DNA of 64,000 bases from assembly GCA_001414485.1 (NCBI GenBank), contig LLEY01000048.1:310001-374000 (forward strand). The letters are read 5' to 3'. Positions 11,583 through 23,668 of this stretch are shown here, one piece after another. Position 1 is the stretch's first letter. The number at the start of each line of letters is the position of its first letter. Made by a program: the position numbers and the translations under genes. This DNA is from Calycina herbarum. Lineage: Eukaryota > Ascomycota > Leotiomycetes > Helotiales > Pezizellaceae. The notes beneath the pieces were generated by a model. It did not search any database and was not told where the DNA came from. It was given only the letters and a program-made list of their open reading frames with translations.

Positions 11583-13987
11583 CTAAAATCTCAAATCCCA
11601 TCCAATCTTAGGTCCCAGCTTTGGTAACTCATCCGCCACACTCTGTACATCCTTATCACCTCTACCACTAACGCAGATAACAATATCCTGTTCCTTCTCC
11701 ATGGTCTTCGCTAGTTCGATCGCGCCAAAGACAGCATGTGCGGTTTCCAAAGCGGGAATAATACCTTCCAATTGACTGAGAAGTCTGAAACCAATGAAAG
11801 CTTCAGCGTCAGTGGCGGCGATGAATTTCGCGCGTTCACTATCCTTCCAAGATGATAGTTCGGGTCCGACACCTGGGTAATCAAGACCAGCGGAGACGGA
11901 ATGGGTGTCCGAGATTTGTCCATGCCTGTCTTGTAGAACATATGTTCGAACGCCGTGTAAAACACCAATCGATCCTCCAGTGAGAGTTGCACTGTGGCGG
12001 TTGGTATCTACTCCATCTCCACCAGCTTCAACACCAAGGAGCTTAACACTTGGATCATTGGAGAATGGGAAGAACATCCCGGTGGCGTTACTTCCACCAC
12101 CGACACATGCAACAACTGCATCAGGAAGCTTGCCACGCAACTCTTGCATTTGGGCTTTTGTCTCGTTTCCGATGACTGACTGAAAGGTTCTGACAATTGT
12201 TGGGAAAGGATGAGGACCAATTGCAGAGCCAAGAATATAATGAGTAGTGTCGAGCTTGACGATCCAAGCTCGAAGGGCTTCATTGACGGCGTCACGAAGA
12301 GTTTGCGATCCTGCCTCGACAGCAATGACTTCGGCACCAAGAAGTTTGATGCGGAAAACATTGAGCGCCTGTCTTCTTACGTCTTCCTATAATTGAGGTC
12401 AGCATATGATGATTGATTGCAAGAAAATAAACCTGCTACTTACAGCTCCCATGTAAATGGTGCACTTCATGCCGAATTTAGCGCAGACGGTAGCTGTTGC
12501 GACACCATGTTGACCAGCTCCAGTCTCGGCAATAATCTCAGTCTTACCCAGTCTTCGAGCAAGTAATATTTGACCCAACGCATTGTTAATCTTGTGACTT
12601 CCAGTATGGTTCAAATCCTCTCTCTTCAACCAGATATTGGCTCCTCCGGCGTGCTCAGTTAGTCTCTCGGCCAAATGAAGATGCCCCGGTCGTCCGATCC
12701 AAGGATAGTATGTTCGATACTCCTCCCAGAAAGCTGGATCATCCTTAATCTTGTTGAATCCTTCTTCAAGCTCGGATAAACAGTCCATCAAAGATTCAGG
12801 AACGTATTGTCCGCCAAACTGACCAAATCGTGCTGCCAATACAGCTGGATCATCGGGACCATCTGTATTGAGAGCTTTAATCTGGTCGACCAAGTTGACT
12901 CCAGTTGCCTCTTTGATTATGCCATCGACTTGGATACTTTCCCCGTCTTCTGTTTTATAATGACCCTCACTTGGGACATTTCTTCGACCACCAACAGCTG
13001 CCAAATATTCCTCGGCGGCTTTGGCTCCTTGACCGGCAGGTGCGTCTGCAATGGTATTGATGATCTGACTTCCAATAACTACACCATCAGCGATTGAGGC
13101 AACACTCAAGAAATGTTCTCTTGTGCTGACACCAAAGCCCACAGCTGCTGGGACATTCCCCGAATATTCCTTTACACGCTTTAAAAGACCTGGTAGGCCC
13201 GTATTCATGGTACCAGTGGCACCAGTAACACCCATTCGAGATACGACATAGACAAAAGAATCAGCGAGCGAGCAGAGGAGTTTCATCCGACTCTCGGAGG
13301 TGGCTGGGGAGATAAGGGGAACGTATGATAACCTGCACAAATAAATGTCAATGTAACTCAATCTCGGGTCAGTTCTGACATGACTCACCCTCCTTTTGTA
13401 CAGAAATTCCGGAATGTCACAGCTTCCTCTGGTGGAAGATCAACGACGATGAAGCCATTAACACCAGCCTCTTTGCAATCTTTCAATAATCTCCCTTCTC
13501 CGTATTGTAGCATAGGATTGTAGTAGCCCATGAATAAGACCGGTGCTTTCAATCCCTTTTTTCGTGCGTCTCGTACCATCTGTAGGGTCGACTCGACTGT
13601 AACGCCATTGTTCAATGCAATCTGCGAGTTTCCAATAAGCTGTTGTTCATAAGACGGAGGTTGGTACGAACAAGATTTGACTTTTGAATCGTTGGTCCGT
13701 CTGCAATTGGGTCTGTAAATGGGAGTCCGAGTTCAATAACATCTAGAGGAGAAATTAGAAAACAATTGAGTATGTGGGAGGATGAGAGAAATACCAGCTC
13801 CACCAGCTTCCATTCCCAAAAGAATATTGACTGTCTCTGCAGCTGTTGGAAAGCCTGCAGTAACATAGGTTACGAGTGCGGGCTGTCAAAATAATTAGTA
13901 TCCGGAGGCAAACAAAAATACAACAAGCCATTGACATACCCTTTTGTCGTTCTTGCATTGTGCAAACGTTCTCTTGAGGTGCTCCAT
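11583..13987 (-). CDS. TRP5: Bifunctional tryptophan synthase (alpha-beta fusion)
   Basis: Six exons (13987-13940, 13882-13795, 13742-13672, 13621-13389, 13332-12444, 12386-11583) close in frame to 710 aa, the normal length for the fungal fused enzyme. The N-terminal alpha domain (about 1-270) shows [14 protein letters not shown] with the catalytic acids, VDLPPEEA and the [11 protein letters not shown] phosphate loop. The C-terminal beta domain (about 310-710) shows [14 protein letters not shown], whose Lys binds pyridoxal phosphate, and GGGSNATG. It makes tryptophan from indole-3-glycerol phosphate and serine in the cytosol, channelling indole between domains. Intron 3 (13671-13622) uses an unusual GTTCGT donor. 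A TGAGTCA element lies 85 bp upstream, consistent with general amino-acid control. It is divergent from SDH8. The symbol follows yeast. Confidence 0.97.
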
Positions 13988-14332
13988 GATTGTAAAGTAA
14001 TTGAGGGATGTGATGAGGTTCAATTGCAAGAGAGAAAGGAGTTTAGCTGGCCAGATATAATAATTCAAGAGTGAGTCAAAGGTGCCCGATAGCAGGATTG
14101 TCTTTATCCGTTGGGCGAATTACGCCCCTCCAACCAGAAAGGGTTCACCGCCTTCAGTGGGCTGTTGACTTTAGGTAATCTACTGCGATTTTCGGCCTCT
14201 ACTTCCTCCGAACTCAGTCCGAACTTCAGATACATAACCAGCAATTCAAGCTTCGACTTCACCAACCTGATCTCATTTCAACACAAGAAAACTGAATCCT
14301 CGAATAAGCACCACTCAATTCCACAAGACACC
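13988..14332. other. Bidirectional promoter region TRP5/SDH8
   Basis: A 345-bp gap between divergent start codons. It holds the TGAGTCA site nearer TRP5 and pyrimidine-rich sequence before SDH8. Upstream in-frame codons of SDH8 are open, but they begin only with a non-ATG codon. Confidence 0.6.
14072..14078. promoter_or_regulatory. Predicted Gcn4/CPC1-type site
   Basis: TGAGTCA is an exact match to the palindromic consensus TGA(C/G)TCA bound by Gcn4/CPC1/CpcA, the activator of amino-acid biosynthesis genes in fungi. It lies 85 bp upstream of the tryptophan synthase ATG, a typical position for a functional element. Confidence 0.6.
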
Positions 14333-14800
14333 ATGCCACGAATCCTTCCCCCAACATTCCTCCTCCCCTCCCGCCGCTTCTTCTCCCAATCCCTCTACCG
14401 ACCATCATTCGCCTCCGGCCCAGCACCACCTCGTCTCCCTCCAAAGGAGCAAGAAGAATTCGAGCGTCTGCAAAAAGGCTCGACCGGTGCATTCAGCACA
14501 CCAAGACCATTAGAGCCCACAAAGGTCGCCGCAACACCTCCGCGACCGCGTCCTCAAATCAATCAATCTCCCGCCTCCGAACCTACAACCAAAGAAACAG
14601 AGATAAATGCACGAGTGGAGGCAACAGGCAAAGGGGAGGAATTACATCCAGATGTCAGAAGGGGAGCCAAGCCCGAGTTTGAAGGAGAGATAAACCCTAA
14701 GACTGGAGAGGTGGGAGGACCGAAGAACGAGCCTTTGAGATGGGGAAGTACTGCGGAGAGGGGCGATTGGAGTTATAATGGACGGGTGACGGATTTTTGA
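14333..14800 (+). CDS. SDH8: Succinate dehydrogenase assembly factor 4 (mitochondrial)
   Basis: The start ATG 14333 begins MPRILPPTFLLPSRRFFSQS, an Arg/Ser-rich mitochondrial presequence; 155 aa in one exon. The C-terminus carries the DUF1674/SDHAF4 signature: FEGEINPKTGEVGGPKNEPLRWG, then GDWSYNGRVTDF at the very end. The middle is Pro-rich and low in conservation, as usual for the family. The factor binds the flavinylated SDH catalytic subunit in the matrix and aids its assembly into complex II, limiting oxidant formation. Its end is immediately followed by the DUF829 upstream region. The C-terminal motif makes this a secure call. Confidence 0.95.
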   Translation: MPRILPPTFLLPSRRFFSQSLYRPSFASGPAPPRLPPKEQEEFERLQKGSTGAFSTPRPLEPTKVAATPPRPRPQINQSPASEPTTKETEINARVEATGKGEELHPDVRRGAKPEFEGEINPKTGEVGGPKNEPLRWGSTAERGDWSYNGRVTDF

Positions 14801-15902
14801 ATTACTTTCGAGGCGAAGGGTGCTTTTACGGATGAGTGCTGTATATTGTAAGATTATGGGGCAGTATTTATAACACATAGGCATACCCTGGTTTTAATGA
14901 ACATAATCTGCTAAAGGATAGGAAAATTTGAAGATTTTACTACACGACCCTCTATGCATGATCGAGTAGCCACTGGTGGACGAAAAGAGTCATAGTTGTT
15001 GGGTAGTCAAGTGGCCAGCAAGTCTGAAAAAATAGCGGGCAAGAATTCGTGTGTCTTCAAGCTTGGTCGCAATTATCACTTCGCCCATCAAGAAAAAACT
15101 TTCCGTTGTTGCCAATAGCTTCTGTTATCTATTTCTTCTCTTCTGAATGTTTGTCCCACGTATCTTACTACACACTTTCTCATCCCTTCAAATCTCTATG
15201 CAGCAAGCGTTTTAGTTATGGTTTTGCCTTCACCCAACTAACAGTTATCTAGTGGAAATATACTAGAACATCTGGGGCAATTGAAAAATCGAACGATGTT
15301 TGAGACTTTAGAAATACCGTCTGGACTTTGTCTCCTTCTCAACTTAATTATTCCAGATCATCTAGTACAAAATATTTCCACGAGGGGAGGTAGAACGATC
15401 ACGAAGACTCTTACAGCTTGCTCCCCAAACGGTATTCGACGCATATAAAAGGACTATTTCTCTTCGTCATGTCCTTTTCGATTGATGGCAACCTACTTCC
15501 GCTCCCCTCCTCAACCTCAACTCCCGACCCGAAATGTGTACCGTCGCCGTCCCTGCCGATCTCGGCAGATGGCTGCAGGGACACCGAAAGTTAGGAAACC
15601 TCGGCAGCTCGTGAAAAGTTACAGGGGGTTCGTATTGATGGGCGAATCGCTCATTTTGAACTCCAACAACCACCAACAACTTCAATCCATGAAAACCAAT
15701 ATCTTCATGGATATGTTGACCTTTCAATAGGGTGACCAGTTGATCGGACGCGTCCTCAAATCTCTTATCCCAATTACGCATTCTGCTTTTCAAATTTCCC
15801 TTCCACGTTTCGCTAACCGCTGCGCCGTTAGAAGCTCTCGAGGCTCTCTGTTTGACAACACCATCGTCACTTTCATCGTCCTCCTCCCCCAATTCTCCAA
15901 GC
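14801..15902. other. Intergenic region, no supported gene
   Basis: Several short frames on both strands overlap the 5' region of the DUF829 gene but carry no domain. A reverse-strand frame at 15467-15949 is antisense to that gene's start and looks incidental. Confidence 0.5.
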
Positions 15903-16988
15903 ATGGCTCCAAAACCGAGTCCCCTTGAGGGCTTCAAAAGACTAAGCAATACGATATCAGTCTACGAACCACTCTCCCCTCCTCCCACAAACACCCCAAG
16001 CGCATCCTCCTCTACCCCGCCAACCCCCTCTACCAATGCCTCCAAACCCCCTCCCTCTCTCATAATCATCTGCACCTGGATGGGCGGCGCAACACCCCGC
16101 CGAATCTCAAAATACACCCAAAAATACCAGCTCCTCCTCCCCGCCGCCTCAATCCTCCTCATCCAAGCCACAACCCCAGATATGACATACCGCACCATCA
16201 CAACCCAACTACGCAATATAATTCCAGCACGAGATTACATCCTCTCCTTCCTCTCCAAATACCAATCCCAACAATCCCAAAACCGAAACCGAAATCAAAA
16301 CGAAGAAACAAGGAATGACAGACCAATCCTCCTGCACCTCCTCTCAAGCGGCGGCTCAAACACCTCAATAATCCTCTCCTGGTCCCTCTCCGACCCTCTT
16401 TCGCCCTCACCTATATCCCTATCCCACTATTTACAAGCAATAATCCACGACTCCACCCCCGGCGACCAAGATTTCTGGCGTGGCTACAATTCTCTCGCCG
16501 TTGCATTCACTTCCTCCCCCCTCCCAACCCGGATCATCGGCAAATCGCTCAGTTTCGCAAGCATAGCTATAATGCATCCCTTGATGAAAACCGAGGTTCT
16601 TAAAGGGATGGCATATTTGAGAAGAATGCTTTTGGAGACTTTCGATGATAGCGAGGTGAAGAGATTATACCTTGTGAGTAAAGGGGATGAGGTTGTAAAT
16701 TGGGAGGCTGTTTTGGGACATGCTGGGGAGGCTAAAGCAAAGGGATTTCAGGTGAAAAGTGTGGTTTTCGAGAGGGGGGAGCATTGTGCGTTGCCTGTGG
16801 AAAATGGGGTGAGGTATTGGAACGAAATTCTAGGCCTATGGAATAGAGACAGCTCTGGGGGCGGGGAAGTTGATTCCAAAAAACTTGTAAACGAGATACC
16901 AGGGACTCATGAGAGCGAAGATGGTTTAGAAAAGAAGACAAAGAGTGTTGATGATATCTTCGAGTCGAAGATACGGAGTAAACTATAA
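15903..16988 (+). CDS. DUF829 / TMEM53-type alpha-beta hydrolase-like protein
   Basis: The single exon starts at ATG 15903 and gives 361 aa (open upstream codons begin only with TTG). After a Ser/Thr/Pro-rich N-terminus comes the DUF829 start motif LIIICTWMGGATPRRISKYT (about residues 50-70), then the hydrolase-like core. It includes LHLLSSGGSNTS, where the Ser sits in a G-G-S-N elbow, and a late EHCALP segment that supplies the family His. DUF829 proteins include vertebrate TMEM53 and PaxU-type fungal proteins; the enzymatic role is not settled. A Lys/Glu-rich acidic tail follows residue 320. The gene lies tail-to-tail with the RXT3 locus across an AT-rich block. The domain call is strong; the function is unknown. 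Confidence 0.85.
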   Translation: MAPKPSPLEGFKRLSNTISVYEPLSPPPTNTPSASSSTPPTPSTNASKPPPSLIIICTWMGGATPRRISKYTQKYQLLLPAASILLIQATTPDMTYRTITTQLRNIIPARDYILSFLSKYQSQQSQNRNRNQNEETRNDRPILLHLLSSGGSNTSIILSWSLSDPLSPSPISLSHYLQAIIHDSTPGDQDFWRGYNSLAVAFTSSPLPTRIIGKSLSFASIAIMHPLMKTEVLKGMAYLRRMLLETFDDSEVKRLYLVSKGDEVVNWEAVLGHAGEAKAKGFQVKSVVFERGEHCALPVENGVRYWNEILGLWNRDSSGGGEVDSKKLVNEIPGTHESEDGLEKKTKSVDDIFESKIRSKL

Positions 16989-18539
16989 TCTGTCCAGGAA
17001 CATATGGGACTATCGTAATAAAACAATAAAAAAACATTCTTCAAAAAAAAACCACTTTGTCGACAAATAGCCATTTTCGTGAAAAGACTATGCCAAACCT
17101 ATAAATAGTCGGCCTAGAAAAATAACCAATCCAAAACTGGAGGGGGGGGCACCTACCAGTTCCTCTACTCTAAAAATAGGTGACTATTCGTAGGTTACCT
17201 ATAAACAGCAGGCCAAAACAAAACTCAGTTTAATTGATAAATTCTATCTAGACACACTCTAAACTCGTAATAAATTATACTTAATCTCTAAAATATATTA
17301 AAATAAATTCACATAATCTAGAATACTCCTATAATTAAATATCAAATAAATATCAAATAAATACCTAATACCCAATACCTAATACCTAATACTCTTACTT
17401 ATCCAAAACTCCATCTAACCGACTTAATCTAATTAACTCTAACACCTATCTCAAATAGTCCAATCCAATTCAATAGCTCAACTTACTAAACGTATAACCT
17501 AATACTCTAAAGATAGGAATATAATGAAATTAATCAATTCCTCAATTCCTCAATTCCTCAAATTAGAAAATAATATATAAAAAAACACATACTTATTAGA
17601 TTCTAAAAGCAGTGTAGGTAATCTATAATTTTTTTTTTTACCTAAACCTCTAACTATCGATATATCAAGCTAGTTATACATAAGTAACCTGTAAATAGCT
17701 AGCAAAAAAAACCCACCCGAAGTCTCGAAAGAAATGTGGGCAAATAGTAGGTGACCTACGAATTACTTACACCGCAAGCTAATATTTCACCTTAGTTACC
17801 TATTCGAATAGTTACGTAGCTTATAGTTACAAATCAACCACCACATCACGCTAACCCTATGTTCCATGAGAGTGTCGTTATAACAATATAACTATCCAAA
17901 AAAAAAAAAAAGGGTTATCTTTCATTGAAAAAGAATCGAAAAAAATTCTCGCTTATCTATCTACCTACCTCGCTCAAAAGCTAGCTAGCTAGCTAGCTAC
18001 ACGCCCAAAAAAGAAGTATATAACCAAAATTCAAAACGCCCGCTAATCGCCCATCCACCAACCCATTCATCCATTCCACTGCAGGTATCCTTGCAACCAG
18101 AGAAGAGAAAAAAAAAAATCAAAGCAACACAGAAAAATCCATCCGACCCCCCAAATCACCGCACGAAATTTCCTACCCGTCCTGTATGAACAACTCATCG
18201 AATTGCATCAACAATGAGAAACACCAAGGCCAACGCTGCAAGACAAACGCCATAAGCCCATGCAAATGAAACGCTAATGCCTCGCTTGATCGTTTATATA
18301 TCCAGGCTTCGAAATCATGTGCAAAGGACGGGCAATTCAAGAAAATGGTATGCAAACAGTTGCAACTCTCGATTCCCTCTTGGCTCTCGTCAAGCCCTTT
18401 TCAAGGCCCCAATGGCAGCGGGTGGTTTGGAATCATTGGTATCCTGGCCATCTTGGGAGCGCGTGTTCCCAAGCTGTGTCTCAGGGAGCCTTCCTCTATT
18501 ACACCCTTTAGTCGGTTTTCGAGTTTCTTTCGGCAATAT
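16989..18539. repeat. AT-rich, G-poor low-complexity block between DUF829 and RXT3
   Basis: About 17.2-17.75 kb is rich in A, T and C with few G on the plus strand. It contains short tandem runs: CAAATAAATAT and CTAATAC at 17,340-17,395, CAATTCCT at 17,540-17,560, and CTAGCTAG near 17,980. Diverged inverted copies of ATTCGTAGGTYACCTA lie near 17,185-17,200 and 17,742-17,757 and suggest a decayed element. A GTAACCTGTAAATAGCT motif at 17,684-17,700 recurs with two differences at about 60,213. No gene is supported. The last few hundred bases are the 3' region of RXT3. Confidence 0.55.
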
Positions 18540-21500
18540 TTAAGCAGCGGGAGAAGCTTGGTGGTTCCCGTTAATTTCGGCGGAGTGGCTTGCCTCCCCC
18601 TGAGCCGTTGCTGAAGCTCGTGCGGCAGCATCCAACAACACAGCAACAGCCCCCAGGTCGGTAATTGGCGCCTGAACAACGTTCGCATTTGCATTTTCAA
18701 TCATCCTTTCCGTGACCATCTCCACAACTCCTTTCTCGACCGGGGCGAACCTTCCCTGCTGCTGCAATCGCTCAAGCTCAAGTATGGCGGGAGGCTCGAT
18801 AGGTGATGGTATAGGCGGAGGAAGTGGTACTCGAGGGGGTGATACGACTAAATCTGGAGCTTTTTCCGGCTCCACCACCTCTTCCACAGCTGCAGGTTCT
18901 TTGGAAGGGGTAGGAATGACCTTTGCCGCCGGTTTGTTCCAGGACTTCGATCCAACTCCCTTCATCCCTTCACTCCACGAATCACCACCTCCGCGTTCGA
19001 AACTCTCCTCGACATCACCCATCTCTCTGCCTGGTCCGCCATTTCCATTCGAGAGCAGTTTGGCATACCTTTCTTCTTCCTCCAACTCCTCATCTGTGAG
19101 TCGTTCATTGAAAATGGCCTTCTTCCTGGAGCCATTGACCCCTGCTCCAGCGATCCACTGTACACTCATGATTTTGAAACTCAAACCATCATGTGTGCCT
19201 TTATATCCATCCTGCTTAACACCCCATTCTCGACTCTTGATGCCGAATCGTACACAGCCTTTGTACTCAACTAGTTTGGGCAAAATCAAAATCTTGACAT
19301 GAACATCATGCCTCTTCGGAACTTCCCATGGGCCGGATGGAGGAGGCTTGGTGAGAACTTGACCAATATCGATGGGCCCGGAAGGTGGTTCCCCGATTTC
19401 GAGACCGAGATAAGATGTATCCACATCTGGAGCCCAAGCACCGCGGAACCAACCTTCGTGAATGCATGCAGCAATCACATCAGAGTCATCGGTATATATA
19501 TCTGTCCCCCATACCGCTTTACGGCGCGTTATCTCTTCTCTGCTAATATCAGAAAGGTGAGTTCGAGGAATATTGATGGTTAGTGTGCAATTCTCTTTCC
19601 CTTCTAGTCGTGGTAGAGGCAGAGGCGTGCTGGCAAAGCCGGTATTTGAACCTCGATTTCTAGACTCCTTTCCTTTCGGTTTGAGTTTCGCTTGGTACTC
19701 CTGAAATCCGAGATGAAGTCTGTGCCTATCTGCAACACTTTCGAGAATCTTTCGGGAATCGACTCGTCGTATCGGGATTGGAATTATGGGATTTACTTGT
19801 GGCGCAGGTCTGGATGCCGTCACATGGTGGTGATAATGAGCTTTTGCAACTGGAGCATGGTGGTGATGCGTTCCAGGTGCTGATTTGCCATCAGATGGTG
19901 ATGGGACAGCGGATCCTTTTACACTTTTGAAAGGTGTCATATTAGCTGGTGCCGGCGAAGACGTATTATTTGCAGGTTCTGTGTGATGGTGATGGTGACT
20001 CAATCAAAGCCTCGTTAGCGGTTAGTAAATAATGGGGATGGGAAAAACACACTGATGGTGGTGGTGATGATGACCCGTCTTTGCACGCTTTCCTCTACCA
20101 CTTGGAGTACGTCTCCCAGTACTGCTTTCATCGTCGCCTCTGCTATCATCTTCCTTCAACTTGCGACGTCTTGAGGGCGCCCCACCACGGGAAGCGGATC
20201 GTGGGTTGTGCCCACCATTTTCCATTGGCGAATCCTGGTTTGCCATGTTGTCCAAATCTTCACGACGAAGTTGCCCAGAGTTGGAAAAGGGCATTGCTTG
20301 AGGCCCAGCAGAGATCGGGCTCGGCACTCCAGCATTGCCAACACCATTTCCAATTCCCGAAAACATCCTACCAAACTCGCTCTTGATACCAGGCTCCCCG
20401 CCAGGCCCACCAAGTTGAGCTTGAGCTCCTTGAACAGCTCGTGGAAGTGGAGAAAGACGACCTTTGCGGTTGAGTTCTTGTACCCCCAGAAAACTACGCT
20501 GTTGCTGCATTGGGTGGGACATTGGCTGTGGTTCTTCAATCATCCTCCTTGGAGATTCATGTGGTGGATAAGCGCCATTCTGAGGAGCAGAATAAGGAGG
20601 TTGACCGGACTGCTGCTGCTGTTGGTGTTGTTGAGCAAGTCGGTGACGTTCAATCATAGAAGTCTCATACTGTGGAGGTGGTGCATTATGCTGCGGAGGC
20701 ATAGAAGGTGGTTGTGACGCTGGTGGATATCGTTGTTCGTTGGAGGCGTAGGCATGATGTCCACCATATTGTGGTGCACTACTAGCGGGGTATTCGTATC
20801 TACTGGGAGGAGGGCGCTGCTGTGGTGGCCCTTCTGGTTGTGGGGGGATGGGTTCATAGGGAGGGGCTCGAGGAGGCTCGTAATTTGGCCTCATCCATGC
20901 TGGCTGTTGTTCGCGTGGTTCAGGTGGCCGGTTGTAGGAAGCCTGAGCATCTCGTTGCACAGCATCTCTCTGGGATAGGTCTCTCTGCATGGCCTCTCTG
21001 ATAGCTGCTTCTCTCTGGGAAGCCTCTCTTTGTGCGGCAACATGTCGGGCGAAATCCATATGTGGATCAGCTTTTCGGCCCATGGATCGTTCCCGTTCCA
21101 TTTCAATCTCCAAGTCTCTCCCTCGTTCTCTCTCCAGCTCGCGCTCTCTATGCAAACTCTCACGCTCGCGTATTTCTCTTTCCCGCTCGCGTTCCCGTTC
21201 CCTCTCACGTTGTATAACTGCCTCCCTTTCTTGCCTGTCTCTTTCGGCATAAGTATAGGCAGGATTTGGCCTTTCGTCGAATGCTGGTCTGCCGTATGAT
21301 GGTTCTCGTTCTCTGGGGTTTGGCTCAGTTGGTCGTCCCAGAGGTTCTCTCCTCGAGAATGCATTTTCACCGTGTGCTGAAACTCGTGGATTTTCGTACT
21401 GACGTTGAGGCGGGGGCCCGGAGTTGGGTTGGCTTCGAGGTCGTGGTGGCATTGCATTTGGATTGGGTACACGCATTGGTTCTCGGCGCTCGTCAACGAC

Positions 21501-22289
21501 GGGCATAGCTGGGGGAGGTCGTGAATATGTTTGTGGGGTACTATATCTGCCTCTGGCTTCTGGAGTTCCATATTGCGCCGCGCCTGGCGGAGAGCCTGCT
21601 GAGTTCGCACGAGAATCTCTGGGTTCGTATGCTCTTGAGTGTTCAGGGGGGGTTAGTGGTCGTCTAAATGGAGTATATTCTTGTCCCGTCGAGTTCATTC
21701 GAGGTGAGGCGTGTGTGGTGCTGGGAAATGATGGTCCTGAAGGGGCAGTTGTTCCAATCGGGGACGCATACTGCGATGGAGGTGGTTGATCTCTACCTGC
21801 CGGCGGCCCTCCTAGTATCGAGGATATGGACATGCCTCCTTGGGGTCGACTTCCTATCGGGGGAAGTGCCGGAAGCTCTCGACCAGACTGGAAATTTAAG
21901 GGACCAGCAGTTGCTGGGGGGCCACGCATAGGAGGCTGACCATAGTTGTGATGTTGAGGAGCTTGTGAAGATTGTTGTTGCGGCGAGGAGGGAGGCGGCA
22001 TCCCTCGATTTACTGGAGTTCCATGGTTGATGGAAGAAGCACTTTGGTGCCTCGAGTGTCCCTGACCACCAGACATCGGTGGTCCTCCTGGCGCATAACT
22101 CCGCTGTGCAGCATAGAATGGAGGATCGGATGGTCTTCGATGATGTTCGGCATACGCAGGAGATGTGCTGGGAGGGTGCGAGGAGGGAGGAAAAGGCGAC
22201 TGGTTTGGCGCTGGAGGGAAAGGGGTGCGACCGTCATAAGGCGAGGCGGTATTTCGCGAAAAAGGTAGGCTTGGTTGTCTTGGATCCAT
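18540..22289 (-). CDS. RXT3: RXT3, Rpd3L histone deacetylase complex subunit
   Basis: Two exons, 22289-20053 and 19998-18540, join over a 54-bp intron (GTGTGT...TTGAG) to give 1,231 aa. The first exon is disordered and Pro/Gln/Ser-rich, with an Arg-Glu repeat stretch around residues 340-400 that looks like a charged single helix. The second holds the Rxt3 domain: NCTLTINIPRTHL, VWGTDIYTDDSDVIAACIHEGW and LGLEIG, followed by a basic KILILPKLVEYKGCVRFGIKSREWG core. The C-terminal tail is acidic, then Pro-rich. The intron splits an uninterrupted run of 12 His codons. Rxt3 belongs to the Rpd3L corepressor in the nucleus. It is transcribed away from the rhodopsin-permease gene. The family assignment is strong. 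Confidence 0.9.
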
Positions 22290-23668
22290 GATGTCTTTGA
22301 TCCTTCGCGACGAGGATGTTTGTATGAGGTTGTGGAGAGGGAGGAAGCTCGATTAAAGCTGGTGTAGGGATGTTTGCAGCAGACGGTGACTTCTTCGTCC
22401 GAGTTATGACATTGTTGTTGGCTCGTGGTCTTCGTGTGCTTGGTGCCCAATATTCTCTCTCTCTCGGCCTCGTGTTGTTGATGAGTGTCGCGCGTAAAAG
22501 GCGTCTCGAGCTGTCTCTGTCTCTGTCTCTGTCTACTGTCTAGGGGCAGAGCCAGCGGCAGTGGTGCTGAAGAGCGGTCTCGTTGATTTAAGCGGCGTTC
22601 AAACTAGAGATGCATCCGCAAACTAGTGTGGATGCGATGCGCGGTTCCTGGTGGCTGTCGCTGCTGTTGGCGGTGACGCTGTGCGCCGCGAGCTGCAGGA
22701 TGCGGTGTCGATAGGGATTTAGGCAAATATTGGAGGTGCTGTGTTGGTGTGGTCGACGAGGACGTGTCTACGATTTCTCACATTCTTCAACTCTCTTCAT
22801 GCAGCTTCTTGCAATTGCAGGGTGGTGACAGACGTCGATTTTCGGCTGCCAGGTTCACGTTGATTTTGTCACATCGCAAAAGCAAGCCCAAACCCAGATA
22901 GGGAGCACATCCCTGCACGAGCCGGCCATCTCAGAATCTCTGAGCCAATCCCCGTCAAGATCGGGAGATATGTGCGCCATGTGGTCCGTCCTTAGAAAGT
23001 AGCTGCATTAGCGTGAGCTGGCGTCACGTTCGGAAGATAGATCTTCCATTCCCCGAGTCCACAAATAGAGCTAGCCATCTAAGGTTAGATAGGTCTCGTG
23101 ACGTGTCTTCTGCTATCTTGACTTTCTTAAGTATGAGAACTGATCTGAAGCCTTTGATGTAAATCTTATGCTCAACGTAGAGTTTCCCAGACAAAAATGA
23201 GCGAATTGGATTCTCGATTCCATATCATGTGATCCATTTCCCCATAATTCTTATTGCCTGAGGCATCAACATCCCTCTTCAAAAATAGACCTTACCGAAC
23301 AGCTTTAATTCTATACAAAAGCACAATACAAACTTATACTCTTCAAGGCTAATGCCATCCAGCCTAGAGAGCATTTCTTCATGTCCATTGGAATTGTCTC
23401 ATCACTCTACTCTTACAGTTTTCTAAGAAACACGGGTCGCTTGGAACGATGGAATCTGGGGAGAAACACGGCACGGCAGAGAGAAGGGGATCTGCGGGAA
23501 GTAATGAAATCTGGGGGAAAGGGGGAATTTCCGCAAACCCGCGCTCGACGAGGTAACGTTTGATAGTCATGAATGATACCTATGAGATTGTCTCACCGGC
23601 GAGTCACCGCTGAGGTGGTAGATTGATGAAGTCGGTAAAGGAAAGTTGATGAAGAAATTTTGTGGTGC

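Noticed and set aside
15467..15949. Minus-strand 160-aa frame
   Set aside because: It overlaps the DUF829 start region on the opposite strand, and no domain or splice signals support it.
19980..20060. Artificial His-tag or vector sequence
   Set aside because: The 12-His run is split by a normal fungal intron within a conserved RXT3 gene, so it is natural.
20733..22268. Plus-strand coding regions opposite RXT3
   Set aside because: The frames are antisense to a strong, family-matched gene and have arginine/serine-rich low-complexity content explained by the opposite strand's Pro/Gln/Arg codons.
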